A DNA stretch of 64,000 bases from Desertimonas sp963732335 (GCA_963732335.1 CAVSZO010000007.1:139951-203950), one strand, 5' to 3'. Shown: positions 9,216 to 18,756, counted from the first letter of the stretch. Notes: a model not told the origin generated them from the sequence alone. Made by a program: numbers and translations.

Positions 9216-10155
9216 TTACGAAGCCGGCTCGGTGGTCGATCCGGGCGGGGCTGCCGCCAGGTAGCGGTCGAACCAGTCGAGCATCGCCGCGTAGGCGGCG
9301 GCCGCCGCGTCGGCGTCGTAGTTCCGTCCGGTGTCGTTGAAGAAGGCGTGGTCGACATCGTCGAACGTGCGCAGCTCATGCTCCAGCCCGGCGGCCTGCA
9401 GTGCCTCCTCGGCGGCCTCCATCGTCGGGTTGACGAAGTCGTCGAGCTCGGCGTAGATGCCGAGCACCGCCGCGTTCGGCGACCCGGAGAGGTCGCCGCC
9501 CTCAGGGAACGGCCCGTAGAACGGAACGGCGGCCGAGATGCGCGGATCTCCGGCGGCGAGGAGCTGCCACGTCATTCCACCGCCGAAGCAGAAGCCGATG
9601 ACGGCGAGCTTGCTGTCAGGGTTGCGGCGTTCGAGCTCGTCGAGCCCCGCCTGCAGATCGGCGACGAGCCGCTCCGCGGGCGCGTTGCCGAGCGCTGCCT
9701 GAGCGTCACCCTCGCTCATGCTTGCGGTGCCGCCCTCGGGGGACAGCAGATCGACTGCCAGCGCGCTGTACCCGTCAGCGGCCAGCCGCGGCGGGATTGT
9801 GCGGATGTGTGGCGTCAAGCCACGGTTCTCGTGGATCACGAGGACGGCGCCGTTGGCGGGTTCGGCGGCCGAGTACACGCCGATGAGCTCGCCTTCCGGA
9901 CCGGGGAAGGTGATCTCCTCTGCTTCCTCGAGCGGTGCCGTCGAGCCGGTGCCGGTCTCGGTCTCGGTCTCGGTAGGTGGGAGCGTCGAGCCGCTCGACG
10001 CCGCAGCGGTGGTCGAGCGCCGCGGCGAGCAGCGTCGTCGCTGCAGCCCCCGAGACACCCAGCAGTCCGAGACGGCGGATCGCCTCCCGGCGGGTCAGCG
10101 CCCCGGCGACGCAGTCACGCGTGATCTCTTCGATGAGGTAGGGACGAAGTGCCAT
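9216..10155 (-). CDS. Dienelactone hydrolase family protein with twin-arginine-like signal, with a frame break
   Basis: An alpha/beta hydrolase whose catalytic cysteine lies in VIGFCFGGGM, with the aspartate in AELDDFVNP and the histidine in VDHAFFND. The N-terminus (ATG 10155) reads MALRPYLIEEITRDCVAGAL, then LTRREAIRRLGLLGVSGAAA, resembling the Tat or lipoprotein export signals seen in actinobacterial members. A short TETETETGTGS linker precedes the catalytic domain. The signal and the enzyme are in different frames, joined near 10015. It probably hydrolyses a lactone or ester outside the cytoplasm; the substrate is unknown. Confidence 0.85.
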
Positions 10156-10174
10156 CGACCTACCGTACGTGCGA

Positions 10175-10853
10175 TCACGTGGTCCGGTTCGCAGCCAGGG
10201 TGACGGCCCGGACGATCACGTCGTCGAGCATCGCCTCGGTCAGCTTGCCGGTGAACGTGTTCTGCTGGCTGGGGTGGTAGGAGCACAGCAGCGTGGGGCC
10301 GCCCACCGTGGCGACTTCGACCCCGTGCCCGAACCGCGGGCGGGGGCGCACGCCGAAGTGCCGGCACACCGCAGCGAGGGCGAAGGCGCCGAGGCAGACG
10401 ACAACGTCTGGCTTGATCAACTCCAGTTCTCGGGCCAGGAACGGGGCGCACGCGTCGCGCTCGGCGGGCGTCGGCCGGTTGTCCGGCGGGGCGCAGCGGA
10501 CCGGGGCGCTGATCCAGACGCCGTGCAACCGCAACCCGTCGTCGGCCCTCACCGAGTGCGGCTGGTTGGCCAACCCGGCGCGGTGCAGGGCCCGGAACAG
10601 CCATTCGCCGCTGCGGTCTCCGGTGAACACGCGGCCGGTGCGGTTGGCCCCGTGCGCCGCCGGCGCCAGCCCGACGACCACGATGCGCGCCTCCGGGTCG
10701 CCGAATCCGGGTACCGGACGACCCCAGTACGTCTCGTCGCGGAACGCTGCCCGCTTCTCGGCAGCGACCCGCTCGCGCCACTCGACCAGCCGCGGGCACG
10801 CCCGGCAGGCGACGATCTCGTCGGCCAGCGCGTCGAGCTGCCCACCGCTCCAC
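10175..10853 (-). CDS. Uracil-DNA glycosylase, family 5 (UdgB type), with a frame break
   Basis: This base-excision repair enzyme removes uracil from DNA. Motif 1 is VVVGLAPAAHGANRTGRVFT, typical of family 5 (UDGb), and motif 2 is CSYHPSQQNTFTGKLT. The N-terminal iron-sulfur cysteines begin at VACRACPRL; in this family the cluster is ligated by four cysteines. The frame used from about 10840 on is open further upstream but has no start codon. The GTG at 10853 gives MERW and joins with one base change near 10841 in a GGG run, so I place the start there. The gene lies just below a 165-bp palindrome that separates it from rpsJ. Confidence 0.85.
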
Positions 10854-10877
10854 GGCCCGACCCTACGCCCGCGAAGC

Positions 10878-11042
10878 GTTCCGCGGAGCGCCGCGCACCG
10901 ATTCGGTGCATCTGGCTCCGAAGATGGCGGGGACGGCGCCGGATCGAGCGCGCACCTCGACGACCGTCGAGCACTCTGGACGATGTGGCAGCGCCTTCTC
11001 CGGAGCCACGTGCACAGTATCGGTGCGCCACGCTCCGCGGAA
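10878..11042 (-). terminator. 165-bp giant imperfect palindrome downstream of rpsJ (element A)
   Basis: The left arm begins GTTCCGCGGAGCG (10878-10890) and the right arm ends with its exact complement CGCTCCGCGGAAC (11030-11042). Pairing continues inward through GCACCGAT/ATCGGTGC-like and TGGCTCCG/CCGGAGCCA-like segments to a terminal CTCGACG-AC-CGTCGAG hairpin at 10956-10971. It begins 15 bp after the rpsJ stop and separates rpsJ from the uracil-DNA glycosylase. It may act as a terminator; it is much longer than usual and has no T tract, so a small mobile palindrome or a structured RNA is also possible. Confidence 0.55.
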
Positions 11043-11057
11043 CCGTGAGGGCCGGCG

Positions 11058-11372
11058 CTAGCTCGCCTGGATCTTGATCTCGATGTCGACGCCGGCGGGG
11101 AGCTCGATGCGCTGCAGGCTGTCGATCGTCTTGTTGTTCGGGTTGACGATGTCGATCAGGCGCTTGTGGATGCGCATCTCGAAGTGCTCGCGGGAGTCCT
11201 TGTCGATGTGCGGGCCACGGATGACGGTGTAGCGGTGCTTCGCCGTCGGCAGCGGGATCGGGCCACGCACGGTGGCGTCGGTGCGCGTGACCGTCTCGAC
11301 GATCTTCTTCGTCGACTGGTCGATGATGTCGTGATCGAAGGCTTTGAGCCGGATGCGGATGCTTTGCGCCAT
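11058..11372 (-). CDS. rpsJ: 30S ribosomal protein S10
   Basis: The 104-residue uS10 is complete: it begins MAQSIRIRLKAFDHDIIDQS and contains the conserved VRGPIPLPTAKHRYTVIRGP and RIHKRLIDIVNPN segments. It also acts as NusE in antitermination complexes with NusB and NusG. It lies 15 bp downstream of tuf. Usually rpsJ heads the S10 operon with rplC next; here it is the last gene of the str half-operon and is followed by a giant palindrome and an unrelated repair gene, so the rest of the S10 operon must lie elsewhere. Confidence 0.97.
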   Translation of the reverse strand: MAQSIRIRLKAFDHDIIDQSTKKIVETVTRTDATVRGPIPLPTAKHRYTVIRGPHIDKDSREHFEMRIHKRLIDIVNPNNKTIDSLQRIELPAGVDIEIKIQAS

Positions 11373-11387
11373 GACGGTGTCAGCCGT

Positions 11388-12572
11388 TCACTTGATGATT
11401 TTGGTGACGCGGCCGGCGCCGACGGTGCGGCCGCCTTCGCGGATGGCGAAACGCAGGCCTTCGTCCATGGCGATCGGCTTGCCCAACTCGACGGTCATCG
11501 CCACGTTGTCGCCGGGCATCACCATCTCCGTCCCCGACGGCAACTCGATCGTCCCCGTCACATCAGTCGTCCGGAAGAAGAACTGCGGCCGATAATTGTT
11601 GAAGAACGGCTTGTGCCGACCACCCTCGGCCTGCGTCAACACATACACCTGACCCTCGAAATTGGTGTGCGGAGTGATACTGCCCGGCTTGCACAACACC
11701 TGACCACGCTCCACCTCCTCCTTCTTCGTCCCCCGCAACAAGGCACCGATGTTGTCCCCCGCCTGACCCTGATCCAAGATCTTGCGGAACATCTCCACCC
11801 CCGTACACACCGTCTTCTGCGTATCCCGCAACCCGACGATCTCGATCTCATCACCCGTGTGCACCGTCCCCTGCTCAACCTTCCCAGTCACCACCGTGCC
11901 CCGCCCCGTAATCGTGAACACATCCTCGATCGGCATCAAGAACGGCTTATCCAAATCACGCTGCGGCTCCGGAATGTACTCATCAGCCGCCGCCATCAAC
12001 TCGAGCACCTTCGCCTCCCACTCGACATCGCCCTCCAACGCCTTCAACGCCGAGACCCGCACCACCGGCGCATCATCACCAGGAAACTCATACTCGGTCA
12101 ACAACTCACGCACCTCCAACTCGACCAAATCGAGCAGCTCCTCATCATCAACCGCATCAGCCTTGTTCAACGCCACCACGATGTACGGAACCCCAACCTG
12201 ACGAGCCAACAACACATGCTCACGAGTCTGCGGCATCGGACCATCCGTCGCCGCCACCACCAAAATCGCCCCATCAACCTGCGCCGCCCCCGTGATCATG
12301 TTCTTGATGTAATCAGCATGACCCGGCATATCGACATGGGCATAATGCCGATTCTCCGTCTCATACTCGACATGAGCAATCGAAATCGTGATCCCCCGCG
12401 CCTTCTCCTCCGGCGCCTTATCAATCTGATCAAACGCCGTGAACTCCGCCAACCCACGATCAGCCAACACCTTCGTGATCGCCGCCGTCAACGTCGTCTT
12501 CCCATGATCAATATGACCCATCGTCCCAATATTCACATGCGGCTTCGTACGCTCAAACTTCGCCTTACTCAT
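11388..12572 (-). CDS. tuf: Elongation factor Tu (first copy)
   Basis: A complete EF-Tu of 394 residues that delivers aminoacyl-tRNA to the ribosome. It has the G1 motif GHIDHGKTT near residue 19 (usual GHVDHGKT), the switch segment ARGITIS, DMPGHADYIKNMITG, and NKADAVDDEE. The DNA is odd: from the start codon to about 11519 it prefers codons ending in T or G (for example CAT, GAT, GGG, ACG, TTG), while the last 43 or so codons use C-ending codons like the neighbours. The last 79 bp are identical to the second tuf at 63922-64000. It follows fusA by 65 bp. Confidence 0.97.
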   Translation of the reverse strand: MSKAKFERTKPHVNIGTMGHIDHGKTTLTAAITKVLADRGLAEFTAFDQIDKAPEEKARGITISIAHVEYETENRHYAHVDMPGHADYIKNMITGAAQVDGAILVVAATDGPMPQTREHVLLARQVGVPYIVVALNKADAVDDEELLDLVELEVRELLTEYEFPGDDAPVVRVSALKALEGDVEWEAKVLELMAAADEYIPEPQRDLDKPFLMPIEDVFTITGRGTVVTGKVEQGTVHTGDEIEIVGLRDTQKTVCTGVEMFRKILDQGQAGDNIGALLRGTKKEEVERGQVLCKPGSITPHTNFEGQVYVLTQAEGGRHKPFFNNYRPQFFFRTTDVTGTIELPSGTEMVMPGDNVAMTVELGKPIAMDEGLRFAIREGGRTVGAGRVTKIIK

Positions 12573-12637
12573 GGCCTGTCAAACTCCAGTGTCTGTGCTG
12601 ATGTGGGTTGTCAAAGAACGTGTGCGGTGCGCCGCGA

Positions 12638-14719
12638 TCACTCGCCGCGAACCCGCTTGATGATCTCGCTGGCGATGCTCTCCGGCACCTGGTGGTAGGC
12701 GTCGAACTGCATCGTGTACGTGGCGCGCCCCTGGGTGCGCGAACGGAGGTCGGTACTGTACCCGAACATCTCCGACAGCGGAACCTGGGCGCGCACGACT
12801 TGGGTGTTGCCGCGGGCTTCCATGCCCTCGATCCGGCCGCGCCGGCTCGACAGGTCGCCGATCACGTCGCCCATGTACTCCTCGGGGGTCACGACCTCGA
12901 CGGCCATGATCGGCTCGAGCAGCACCGGCTTGGCGGCCTCGGCGGCCTTGCGGAACACCATCTGACCGGCGATCTTGAACGCCATCTCCGACGAGTCGAC
13001 GTCGTGGTAGGCGCCATCGACGAGGCTCACCTTGACGTCGACGGTCGGATACCCGGCGAGCACGCCGTTCTCCAGGGCGGACTGGATGCCCTGGTTGGTC
13101 GGCTGGATGTACTCGCGTGGGATGCGTCCGCCGCTGATCTTGTCGACGAACTCGTAGCCGCCGCCCGGGTTCGGTTCGACGCTGATCTTGACGACGGCGA
13201 ACTGACCGGAACCGCCGGTCTGCTTGATGTGCCGGTACTCGACCGACGGCACCGACGCGGTGACGGTCTCGCGGTAGGCCACCTGCGGCTTGCCGACGGT
13301 CGCCTCGACGGTGAACTCGCGCTGCATGCGGTCGACGAGGATCTCCAGGTGCAGCTCACCCATCCCTGAGATGACGGTCTGACCCGTCTCCTCATCGCTG
13401 CGCACGCGGAACGTCGGGTCCTCTTCGGACAGCGACTTGAGCGCCTTGCCGAGCTTGTCCTGGTCGCTCTTCGTCTTCGGCTCGATAGCGACGTGGATGA
13501 CCGGCTCGGGGAACTCCATCCGCTCGAGGATGATCGGATCGCTTCGATCGCACAGCGTGTCCCCGGTCGTCGTCTCCTTGAAGCCGAGCCCGGCGACGAT
13601 GTCGCCGGCCATCGCCGTGTCGAGGTCCTCGCGCTGGTTGGCGTGCATCAGCAGGATGCGGCCGATCCGCTCCCGCCGCTCCTTCGTCGAGTTGTAGACC
13701 TCGTCGCCCTTGCTGATCTGCCCGGAATAGACGCGGAAGTACGTCAGCTTGCCGAACGGGTCGCTGACGATCTTGAAGGCCAGGGCGGCGAATGGCGCCT
13801 TCTCGTCGGCCTCGCGGGTGACGATCTCGTCGCCGCGCAGGTTCGTGCCGGTCGCCGGCAGAATGTCGAGCGGGCTGGGCAGGAAGTCGATGACGGCGTC
13901 GAGCATCGGCTGCACGCCCTTGTTCTTGAACGCCGAACCGGTGAGCACCGGAACGAAGTGCCCGGCGAGGGTGCCGAGCCGGATGACGTGCTTGAGCTCG
14001 GCCTCGCTGATCGGCTCGTCGCCGAGGTACTTCTCGAGCACCTCGTCGTCCTCGCCGCAGACCGTGTCGAGCAGCTTGTGCCGCCACTCCTCGGCCTCGG
14101 CGAGCTGGGCCGGGTCGATGTCGCGCTCGTGGTAGACGGCGCCCTTCTCCTCGCCGTCCCAGACGATCGCCTTCATCTTGACGAGATCGACGACGCCCTT
14201 GAAGTCGGCCTCGCTGCCGATCGGCAGCTGGACCACCGCGGGCGTGGCCTCCAGCCGGGACTCGATCATCTCGACGGTGCGGAAGAAGTTGGCGCCGGTG
14301 CGGTCCATCTTGTTGACGAAGCACATCCGCGGCACGTTGTACTTGTTGGCCTGGCGCCAGACAGTCTCGGTCTGCGGCTCGACGCCGGCGACGGAGTCGA
14401 ACACGGCGACGGCGCCGTCGAGGACACGCAGGGACCGCTCGACCTCGATCGTGAAGTCGACGTGGCCGGGCGTGTCGATGATGTTGATGCGATGGTCGTT
14501 CCAGAACGCCGTCGTCGCCGCCGACGTGATGGTGATGCCGCGCTCCTGCTCCTGGGCCATGTGGTCCATGACCGCGGCGCCCTCGTGGACCTCGCCGATC
14601 TTGTAGGTCTTGCCGGTGTAGTAGAGGATGCGCTCGGTCGTCGTCGTCTTGCCCGCGTCGATGTGGGCCATGATCCCGATGTTGCGGTATCGCTCGAGGG
14701 GATACTCACGCTTGGACAT
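12638..14719 (-). CDS. fusA: Elongation factor G
   Basis: The 693-residue translocation GTPase, complete. It starts MSKREYPLERYRNIGIMAHI, with the G1 motif AHIDAGKTTTTER, the switch GITITSAATT, IIDTPGHVDF and NKMDRTGANF. Domains II to V follow with the usual GMGELHLEI near residue 460. The frame is open further upstream into the 2-hydroxyacid dehydrogenase gene because of an indel there, but the ATG at 14719 is the true start and a terminator-like hairpin lies between. It is followed by tuf and rpsJ; rpsL and rpsG, its usual upstream partners, lie 24.5 kb away. Confidence 0.97.
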   Translation of the reverse strand: MSKREYPLERYRNIGIMAHIDAGKTTTTERILYYTGKTYKIGEVHEGAAVMDHMAQEQERGITITSAATTAFWNDHRINIIDTPGHVDFTIEVERSLRVLDGAVAVFDSVAGVEPQTETVWRQANKYNVPRMCFVNKMDRTGANFFRTVEMIESRLEATPAVVQLPIGSEADFKGVVDLVKMKAIVWDGEEKGAVYHERDIDPAQLAEAEEWRHKLLDTVCGEDDEVLEKYLGDEPISEAELKHVIRLGTLAGHFVPVLTGSAFKNKGVQPMLDAVIDFLPSPLDILPATGTNLRGDEIVTREADEKAPFAALAFKIVSDPFGKLTYFRVYSGQISKGDEVYNSTKERRERIGRILLMHANQREDLDTAMAGDIVAGLGFKETTTGDTLCDRSDPIILERMEFPEPVIHVAIEPKTKSDQDKLGKALKSLSEEDPTFRVRSDEETGQTVISGMGELHLEILVDRMQREFTVEATVGKPQVAYRETVTASVPSVEYRHIKQTGGSGQFAVVKISVEPNPGGGYEFVDKISGGRIPREYIQPTNQGIQSALENGVLAGYPTVDVKVSLVDGAYHDVDSSEMAFKIAGQMVFRKAAEAAKPVLLEPIMAVEVVTPEEYMGDVIGDLSSRRGRIEGMEARGNTQVVRAQVPLSEMFGYSTDLRSRTQGRATYTMQFDAYHQVPESIASEIIKRVRGE

Positions 14720-14763
14720 TTCTCTTGCTTCCTCGACTGGCGGCTTCGCGCGCACACAAAGAA

Positions 14764-14787
14764 CCCGGGCGCCGGACGGCACCCGGG
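14764..14787 (-). terminator. Rho-independent terminator between the Liv operon and fusA
   Basis: On the minus strand CCCGGGTGCC and GGCGCCCGGG pair around a short loop, and the stem is followed by TTCTTTG, a partial T tract. It lies 47 bp after the stop of the 2-hydroxyacid dehydrogenase and ahead of fusA, so it would end the long catabolic operon before the str genes. Confidence 0.7.
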
Positions 14788-14834
14788 CGGCGTAATTGCG
14801 ACGACCCAGGCTAGCGCCTTGCAGCGTGTTCGCG

Positions 14835-15742
14835 TCACCCGCCGCCGAGGGCGGCGACGGTCGACGGCGCGACGTCGCGGCGTGCACGCAGATCTCGCGG
14901 TACGTCACGTCGGTGATCGCCGCCACGTGCGGGGTGATGAGCAGGCGATCGCCGAGCCCGGAGAGCACGTCCATGGGCGGCGGTTCGGGATCCCACACGT
15001 CGGCGGCATATCCGCCGAGACGTCTCCCGGTGATCGCGGCGATCAGCGCGGTGTGGTCGACGATCGCCCCGCGTGACGTGTTGACGAGCAGCGAGTTCGG
15101 CCGCATCAGGGCCAGGCGCCGGCGGTCGAGCAGGTGGCGGGTCTCGGCAGCAAGAGCGATGCAGAGCTGGACGACGTCGGCGGTGGCCAGCACGTCGTCG
15201 AGCTCCATCCACACGAGATCGTCGTCGCGGGACGAGGGGCTCCAGTAGACGACGTCCATGTCGAGGGCCCGGCCGAGCGTCGCGACCCGTCGGCCGATCG
15301 CCCCCAAACCGACGACGCCGAGACGCTTGCCGCGCAGCTCGGCGCCGGTGTAGCCGTCGCGCACCGACCATCGCCCGGCCTTCACCGCGGCGTCGAGGGA
15401 GACGACGCGCCGGGCCAGCCCGAGCATCAGCAGCACGGCGTGCTCGGCAACCGCCACCGTGGTTGCCCCAGGTGCGTGGACGACGGCGATACCTCGGTCG
15501 GCAGCGGCGGCAACGTCGATGTTGTCGAGCCCGGCGCCACAGCGGCCGACGACAACCAGGTTGGGGAACTCGTCGAGCGTCGCCGCCGTAATGCGCCCGC
15601 GGCCGCGGGTGAGGATCGCTCGCACCGCAGGACGCGGCACCGACTCGTCGATGACGAGCGGGTCGTCCATCAGGCGCACCTCGTCGACCGCCTCCAAGAG
15701 CGTCATCGCATCCGCGTGGACGCTCTCCAGCAGAACAATCAC
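14835..15742 (-). CDS. D-2-hydroxyacid dehydrogenase (NAD-dependent), with a frame break near the C-terminus
   Basis: A cytoplasmic oxidoreductase of about 302 residues. It begins MIVLLESVHADAMTLLEAVD at GTG 15742. The catalytic residues of the family are seen: the Arg in VVVGRCGAGLDNID, the nucleotide-binding LGVVGLGAIGRRVA near residue 145, the Arg of NTSRGAIVDH and the acid and histidine in DVWDPEPPP and LITPHVAA. A base is missing near 14884, after which the natural end ...APSTVAALGGG reaches the TGA at 14835. It overlaps the VOC gene by 4 bp. It may reduce a 2-keto acid made from the sugar acid that this operon imports; that is inference. Confidence 0.88.
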
Positions 15743-16161
15743 GTCGTGCCGGCGGCGAACACCTCGTCGGCGAGGACCTCGGGATCGATCGGCTGGTCGG
15801 CGTCGCAGGCGATCTCGACGAGGTTGCCGTGCGGGTCGCGGACGAACATCTGCATCACGCCAGAGGCCAGGCGGTGGGCGGGACCGAACGTGCTGGTGTC
15901 GATCGCCCCCTCCTTCTTGGTCCGCCGGAAGACTTCGTTGAAGTCGGCCACGCGGATGCAGAAGTGAGCCCGCTGGGGAGTCGTGTCATCGACCTCGTTG
16001 AGGTGGATCTCCTGGTAGTCGTTGATGGCGATGAACTGGGCGGGGAAGCCGAGGTCCGGCGTCGGCGACAGGCCGAGGCCGAGAACGTCGGTGTAGAAGG
16101 CGACGGCGGCGCCGAGGTCGCTGACCGCCAGGTTGACGTGCTGGATGTTGTTGTCTGCCAT
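15739..16161 (-). CDS. VOC (vicinal oxygen chelate / glyoxalase) family protein
   Basis: A 140-residue single-domain metal-dependent protein of the glyoxalase and dioxygenase superfamily. It begins MADNNIQHVNLAVSDLGAAV; the likely metal ligands are His8 in QHVNL, the His in QEIHLNEVDD and the glutamate in NLVEIACDAD. VOC enzymes cover isomerases, epimerases and ring-cleaving dioxygenases. Here it sits between an enolase-superfamily enzyme and a hydroxyacid dehydrogenase, 6 bp after the former and overlapping the latter by 4 bp, so it most likely takes part in the same breakdown path. The specific reaction is unknown. Confidence 0.85.
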   Translation of the reverse strand: MADNNIQHVNLAVSDLGAAVAFYTDVLGLGLSPTPDLGFPAQFIAINDYQEIHLNEVDDTTPQRAHFCIRVADFNEVFRRTKKEGAIDTSTFGPAHRLASGVMQMFVRDPHGNLVEIACDADQPIDPEVLADEVFAAGTT

Positions 16162-16167
16162 GGTGGC

Positions 16168-17338
16168 TCACTCTCGTGGAACGGTGAACTCGTCGATGAA
16201 CTCTGGGCGTGGGGTGACGCCGAGGCCGGGGGCCGTCGGTGCTGCCACTCGACCATTCTCGACGGTGATCGGCTCGTCGGCGAGATCGTGCAGCAGCGGG
16301 TTGGCCCCGAGCGAGTATTCGATCACGGTGGCGGCCGGGCTGGCGAAGGCGAGGCTCACGCCGGCGGAGAACGACAACGCCGAGCCCCAGCAGTGGGGGG
16401 CGAGCTCGAGCTGGTACGACTCGGCCAGGGCGGCAATGCGCCGACCCTCCGTCGGCCCGCCGCAGATCGCCAGGTCGGGTTGCAACACATCGACCGCGTG
16501 CTGATCGACGAGATCACGGAAGTCGAAGCGGGTGAACTCGCTCTCCCCGGCGGCGATCGCCACGTGCGTCGACGCCCGCACCTCGGCCATTCCACGTCGG
16601 TCGTCGGCGCTCACCGGCTCCTCGAACCAGCGCACGCCGAGCGGCTCGACACCGGCGGCGAAGCGCTTGGCCTCGGCCACGCTGAACGTGCCGTGGGCGT
16701 CGACCATCAGCTCGATGGCGGGTCCGAGCGCCTCACGGGCCGCGGCGACCCGCGCGACGCTGGCATCGACGGTGCCGTCGATGACACCGACGCGCATCTT
16801 GACGGCGCCGAAGCCGGCGGCGACGTACGTTGCCCAACTCGGCGCCGATGCCGTCGACATCGGCCCAACCGCCGCTGGCGTACAGCGCCATGTCGGCCCG
16901 GCACGGTCCGCCCCACAGATCGACGACCGGTGCGCCGAGCGACCGACCGAGGAGGTCCCACAGCGCCATGTCGACGCCGCTCATCGCCGACACCGTCAAC
17001 CCCCGGCGCCCGAGGATCGGGAACACTCGCCCGCGCGTCGCGGCGTACTGCGCCCGCGGTCCGTTGTAGATGCGGTCGGCGACCTCGTTGATCCGCCGCG
17101 GGTCGAGCCCGACGAGGGCAGGACCGAGCTCGTCGTTGATGCAGGCAACGACCGTTGCGCACGAACCGGCGCTGCCGACGGCGGCCTTGGCCTCACCCCA
17201 CCCGACGGTTCCGTCATCGGCCTCGATCCGCACCAGCGCCATGTCGAAGCTGGCGATCCGCCCGAAGTCCGAGACGTGCTGGCGCTCTGGCGCGATCGGG
17301 CAGTGCAGCCACCGCGCCTCGACGTCAGCGATCTTCAC
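16168..17338 (-). CDS. Mandelate racemase / muconate lactonizing enzyme family protein (enolase superfamily), with a frame break
   Basis: This enzyme class abstracts the proton next to a carboxylate, most often to dehydrate sugar acids. The N-terminal capping domain (from GTG 17338, MKIADVEARWLHCPIAPERQ) and the barrel domain are in different frames that join near 16833 in a GGG run (GAEL then ATYVAAGFGAVKMRVGV). The barrel shows the catalytic lysine in VKMRVG and the three metal ligands in LMVDAHG, WFEEPVS and AAGESEF. Later residues LAPHCWGS give a possible catalytic histidine. About 390 residues in total, usual for the family. A sugar-acid dehydratase role fits the operon. Confidence 0.87.
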
Positions 17339-17342
17339 GACA

Positions 17343-18228
17343 TCAGATCAGCGGCAACAACGTTGTCGCGCACTGCTCGACGAGCATGCTGTAGAAGCCC
17401 TCGGACAGCAGGCTGCTCCCGTGGTCGATGATGAACTGCAGCTCCTCGGGGCTGATGTCGACCGGGTTGGTCTCCAGTGCATCGGGGAAGCGGTTGGCCG
17501 GCGTGCGGTCGATCGGGGCGACGAACTCGACGGTCAACGCCCCGTCGTAGCCGATCTCCTGCAACGTGGCGACGATCGCCGGCCAGTCGAGGGCGCCCAT
17601 CCCGCAGGCCATGCCGGTTGTTGTCGGCGACGTGGAAGTCGGTGAGCCGGGGGCCGATGGTGCGGATCGTCTCGAGCAGGTCGACCTCCTCGATGTTCAT
17701 GTGGAAGCAGTCGAGGCACACGCCGACGTCGGGGCCGACCGCGTCGGCGAGTGCCAACGCCTGCTCACCCCGGTTGACGAAGTGGGTCTCGAAGCGGTTC
17801 AGCGGCTCGATGCACATCCGCACCCCGGCGGCGTTGGCGTGCTCGTGGACCTCCTGCAGGCTGGCGACGCACCACTCCCACTCCTGTTCGGGTGTGCCGT
17901 CGGGGATGATCTTGCCGACCGTGCTGGGCACGATCGTGATCTCCTGCCCGTCGAGCTCCTTGACCATCGTGACGCAGTCCTTCACGTACTGCACGGACGC
18001 GGCGCGCTGTTGCTCGTTCTTGGCGCACAGGTTGCGCTCGGCGAGCGTCAGCGTGACCGCGCCCCAGCACGTCAGGCCGTTGTCGGCGAGCAGCTTGCGG
18101 ACGTCGGCCGTGTCGTACTGGTCGGGCTCGCCCTTGATCTCGATGCTCCCGTAGCCGAAGCGGGCGAGCCGGGCAACGGTGACCTCGATCGGTTCTGACC
18201 GCATCCAGTTGTGCATGGACAGGTGCAT
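17343..18228 (-). CDS. Sugar phosphate isomerase/epimerase (AP-endonuclease-2-like TIM barrel), with a frame break
   Basis: A TIM-barrel enzyme of about 294 residues, starting MHLSMHNWMRSEPIEVTVAR at ATG 18228 with GAAAGGG upstream. Metal-ligand segments of the family are visible: IEIKGEPDQYD, MCIEPLNRFETHFVN, VCLDCFHMNIEE, and DFHVADNNR. The C-terminal strand ALTVEFVAPIDRTPANRFPD is in another frame, joined near 17612. Relatives include xylose isomerase, inosose dehydratase and D-tagatose 3-epimerase. It is 4 bp from the enolase-superfamily gene. The substrate is unknown. Confidence 0.85.
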
Positions 18229-18250
18229 GGTGTGTTCCCTTTCGTTCTGT

Positions 18251-18689
18251 CTAGGACTGCTTGGCGAGCAGGCGTGGCGATGTCGGCAAAGCCGTCCTCG
18301 AAGACGCCGGTCACCGTGGCGACCGTGGCGTCCTCCTCGTCGGGCGGCACACGGAAATCGGCGGTCCACTCGCCGAACGTCGCCCCGGTCGTGGTGACCG
18401 GCGAGAAGCGGACGGCGGCGAAGTAGTCCTCGACAGGCAGCGGTGACTCGAGGATGCGGTAGCTGAACTCGTGGTCCTCGTCGGACATCCCGACGAGCAC
18501 TTCACGCAGCTTCCCGCCGTCGGTGAGCTCGAAGGCGCGCACGCAGCCGATCTGATCGGAGGGCAGCCCGCCCTCGATCGAGCTGTTGTAGATCACCGAC
18601 GAATGCCAGTGGCCGGTGTAGTCGCGGGCGATCGCCCAGACGTCCTCGATCGGCGCGTCGATCACGCTGCTTACGTAGATGTGGGCCAT
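18251..18689 (-). CDS. SRPBCC family protein (START-like hydrophobic ligand pocket), with a frame break
   Basis: About 145 residues with the polyketide-cyclase-2/START-like fold: MAHIYVSSVIDAPIEDVWAI, RDYTGHWHSSV, VRAFELTDGGKLREVLVGM and the closing GVFEDGFADI helix. Near 18270 the frame shifts, and the natural end ...LAKQS then a stop falls at 18251. Proteins of this type bind or transform small hydrophobic molecules, some as lyases or cyclases. It starts at ATG 18689, after a palindrome, and is followed 22 bp later by the sugar isomerase. It is a member of the operon by position; its function is not known. Confidence 0.8.
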
Positions 18690-18706
18690 GACTCCCTCTC
18701 CCCGAG

Positions 18707-18756
18707 CGAACTGTGAGGTCCCGATGCTGATTTCCGCTGCGACAGCTCACAGTTCG
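18707..18756 (-). terminator. Palindrome of family 1 (element B)
   Basis: CGAACTGTGAG (18707-18717) pairs perfectly with CTCACAGTTCG (18746-18756). The loop holds TTTCCGCTGCG, also found in the related elements at 60073 and 60983. It lies 51 bp downstream of the PEP-hydrolase-like gene and 17 bp upstream of the SRPBCC start, so it may attenuate transcription inside the operon. Confidence 0.6.

Noticed and set aside
11166..12698. 510-residue plus-strand frame opposite tuf
   Set aside because: Antisense shadow of the tuf gene made possible by its unusual codon choice; composition is rich in Arg, His, Leu and Ile with no domain.
12638..15742. Fusion protein of a 2-hydroxyacid dehydrogenase and EF-G
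   Set aside because: A missing base near 14884 removes the dehydrogenase stop. A terminator-like hairpin and a normal fusA start lie between the two genes.
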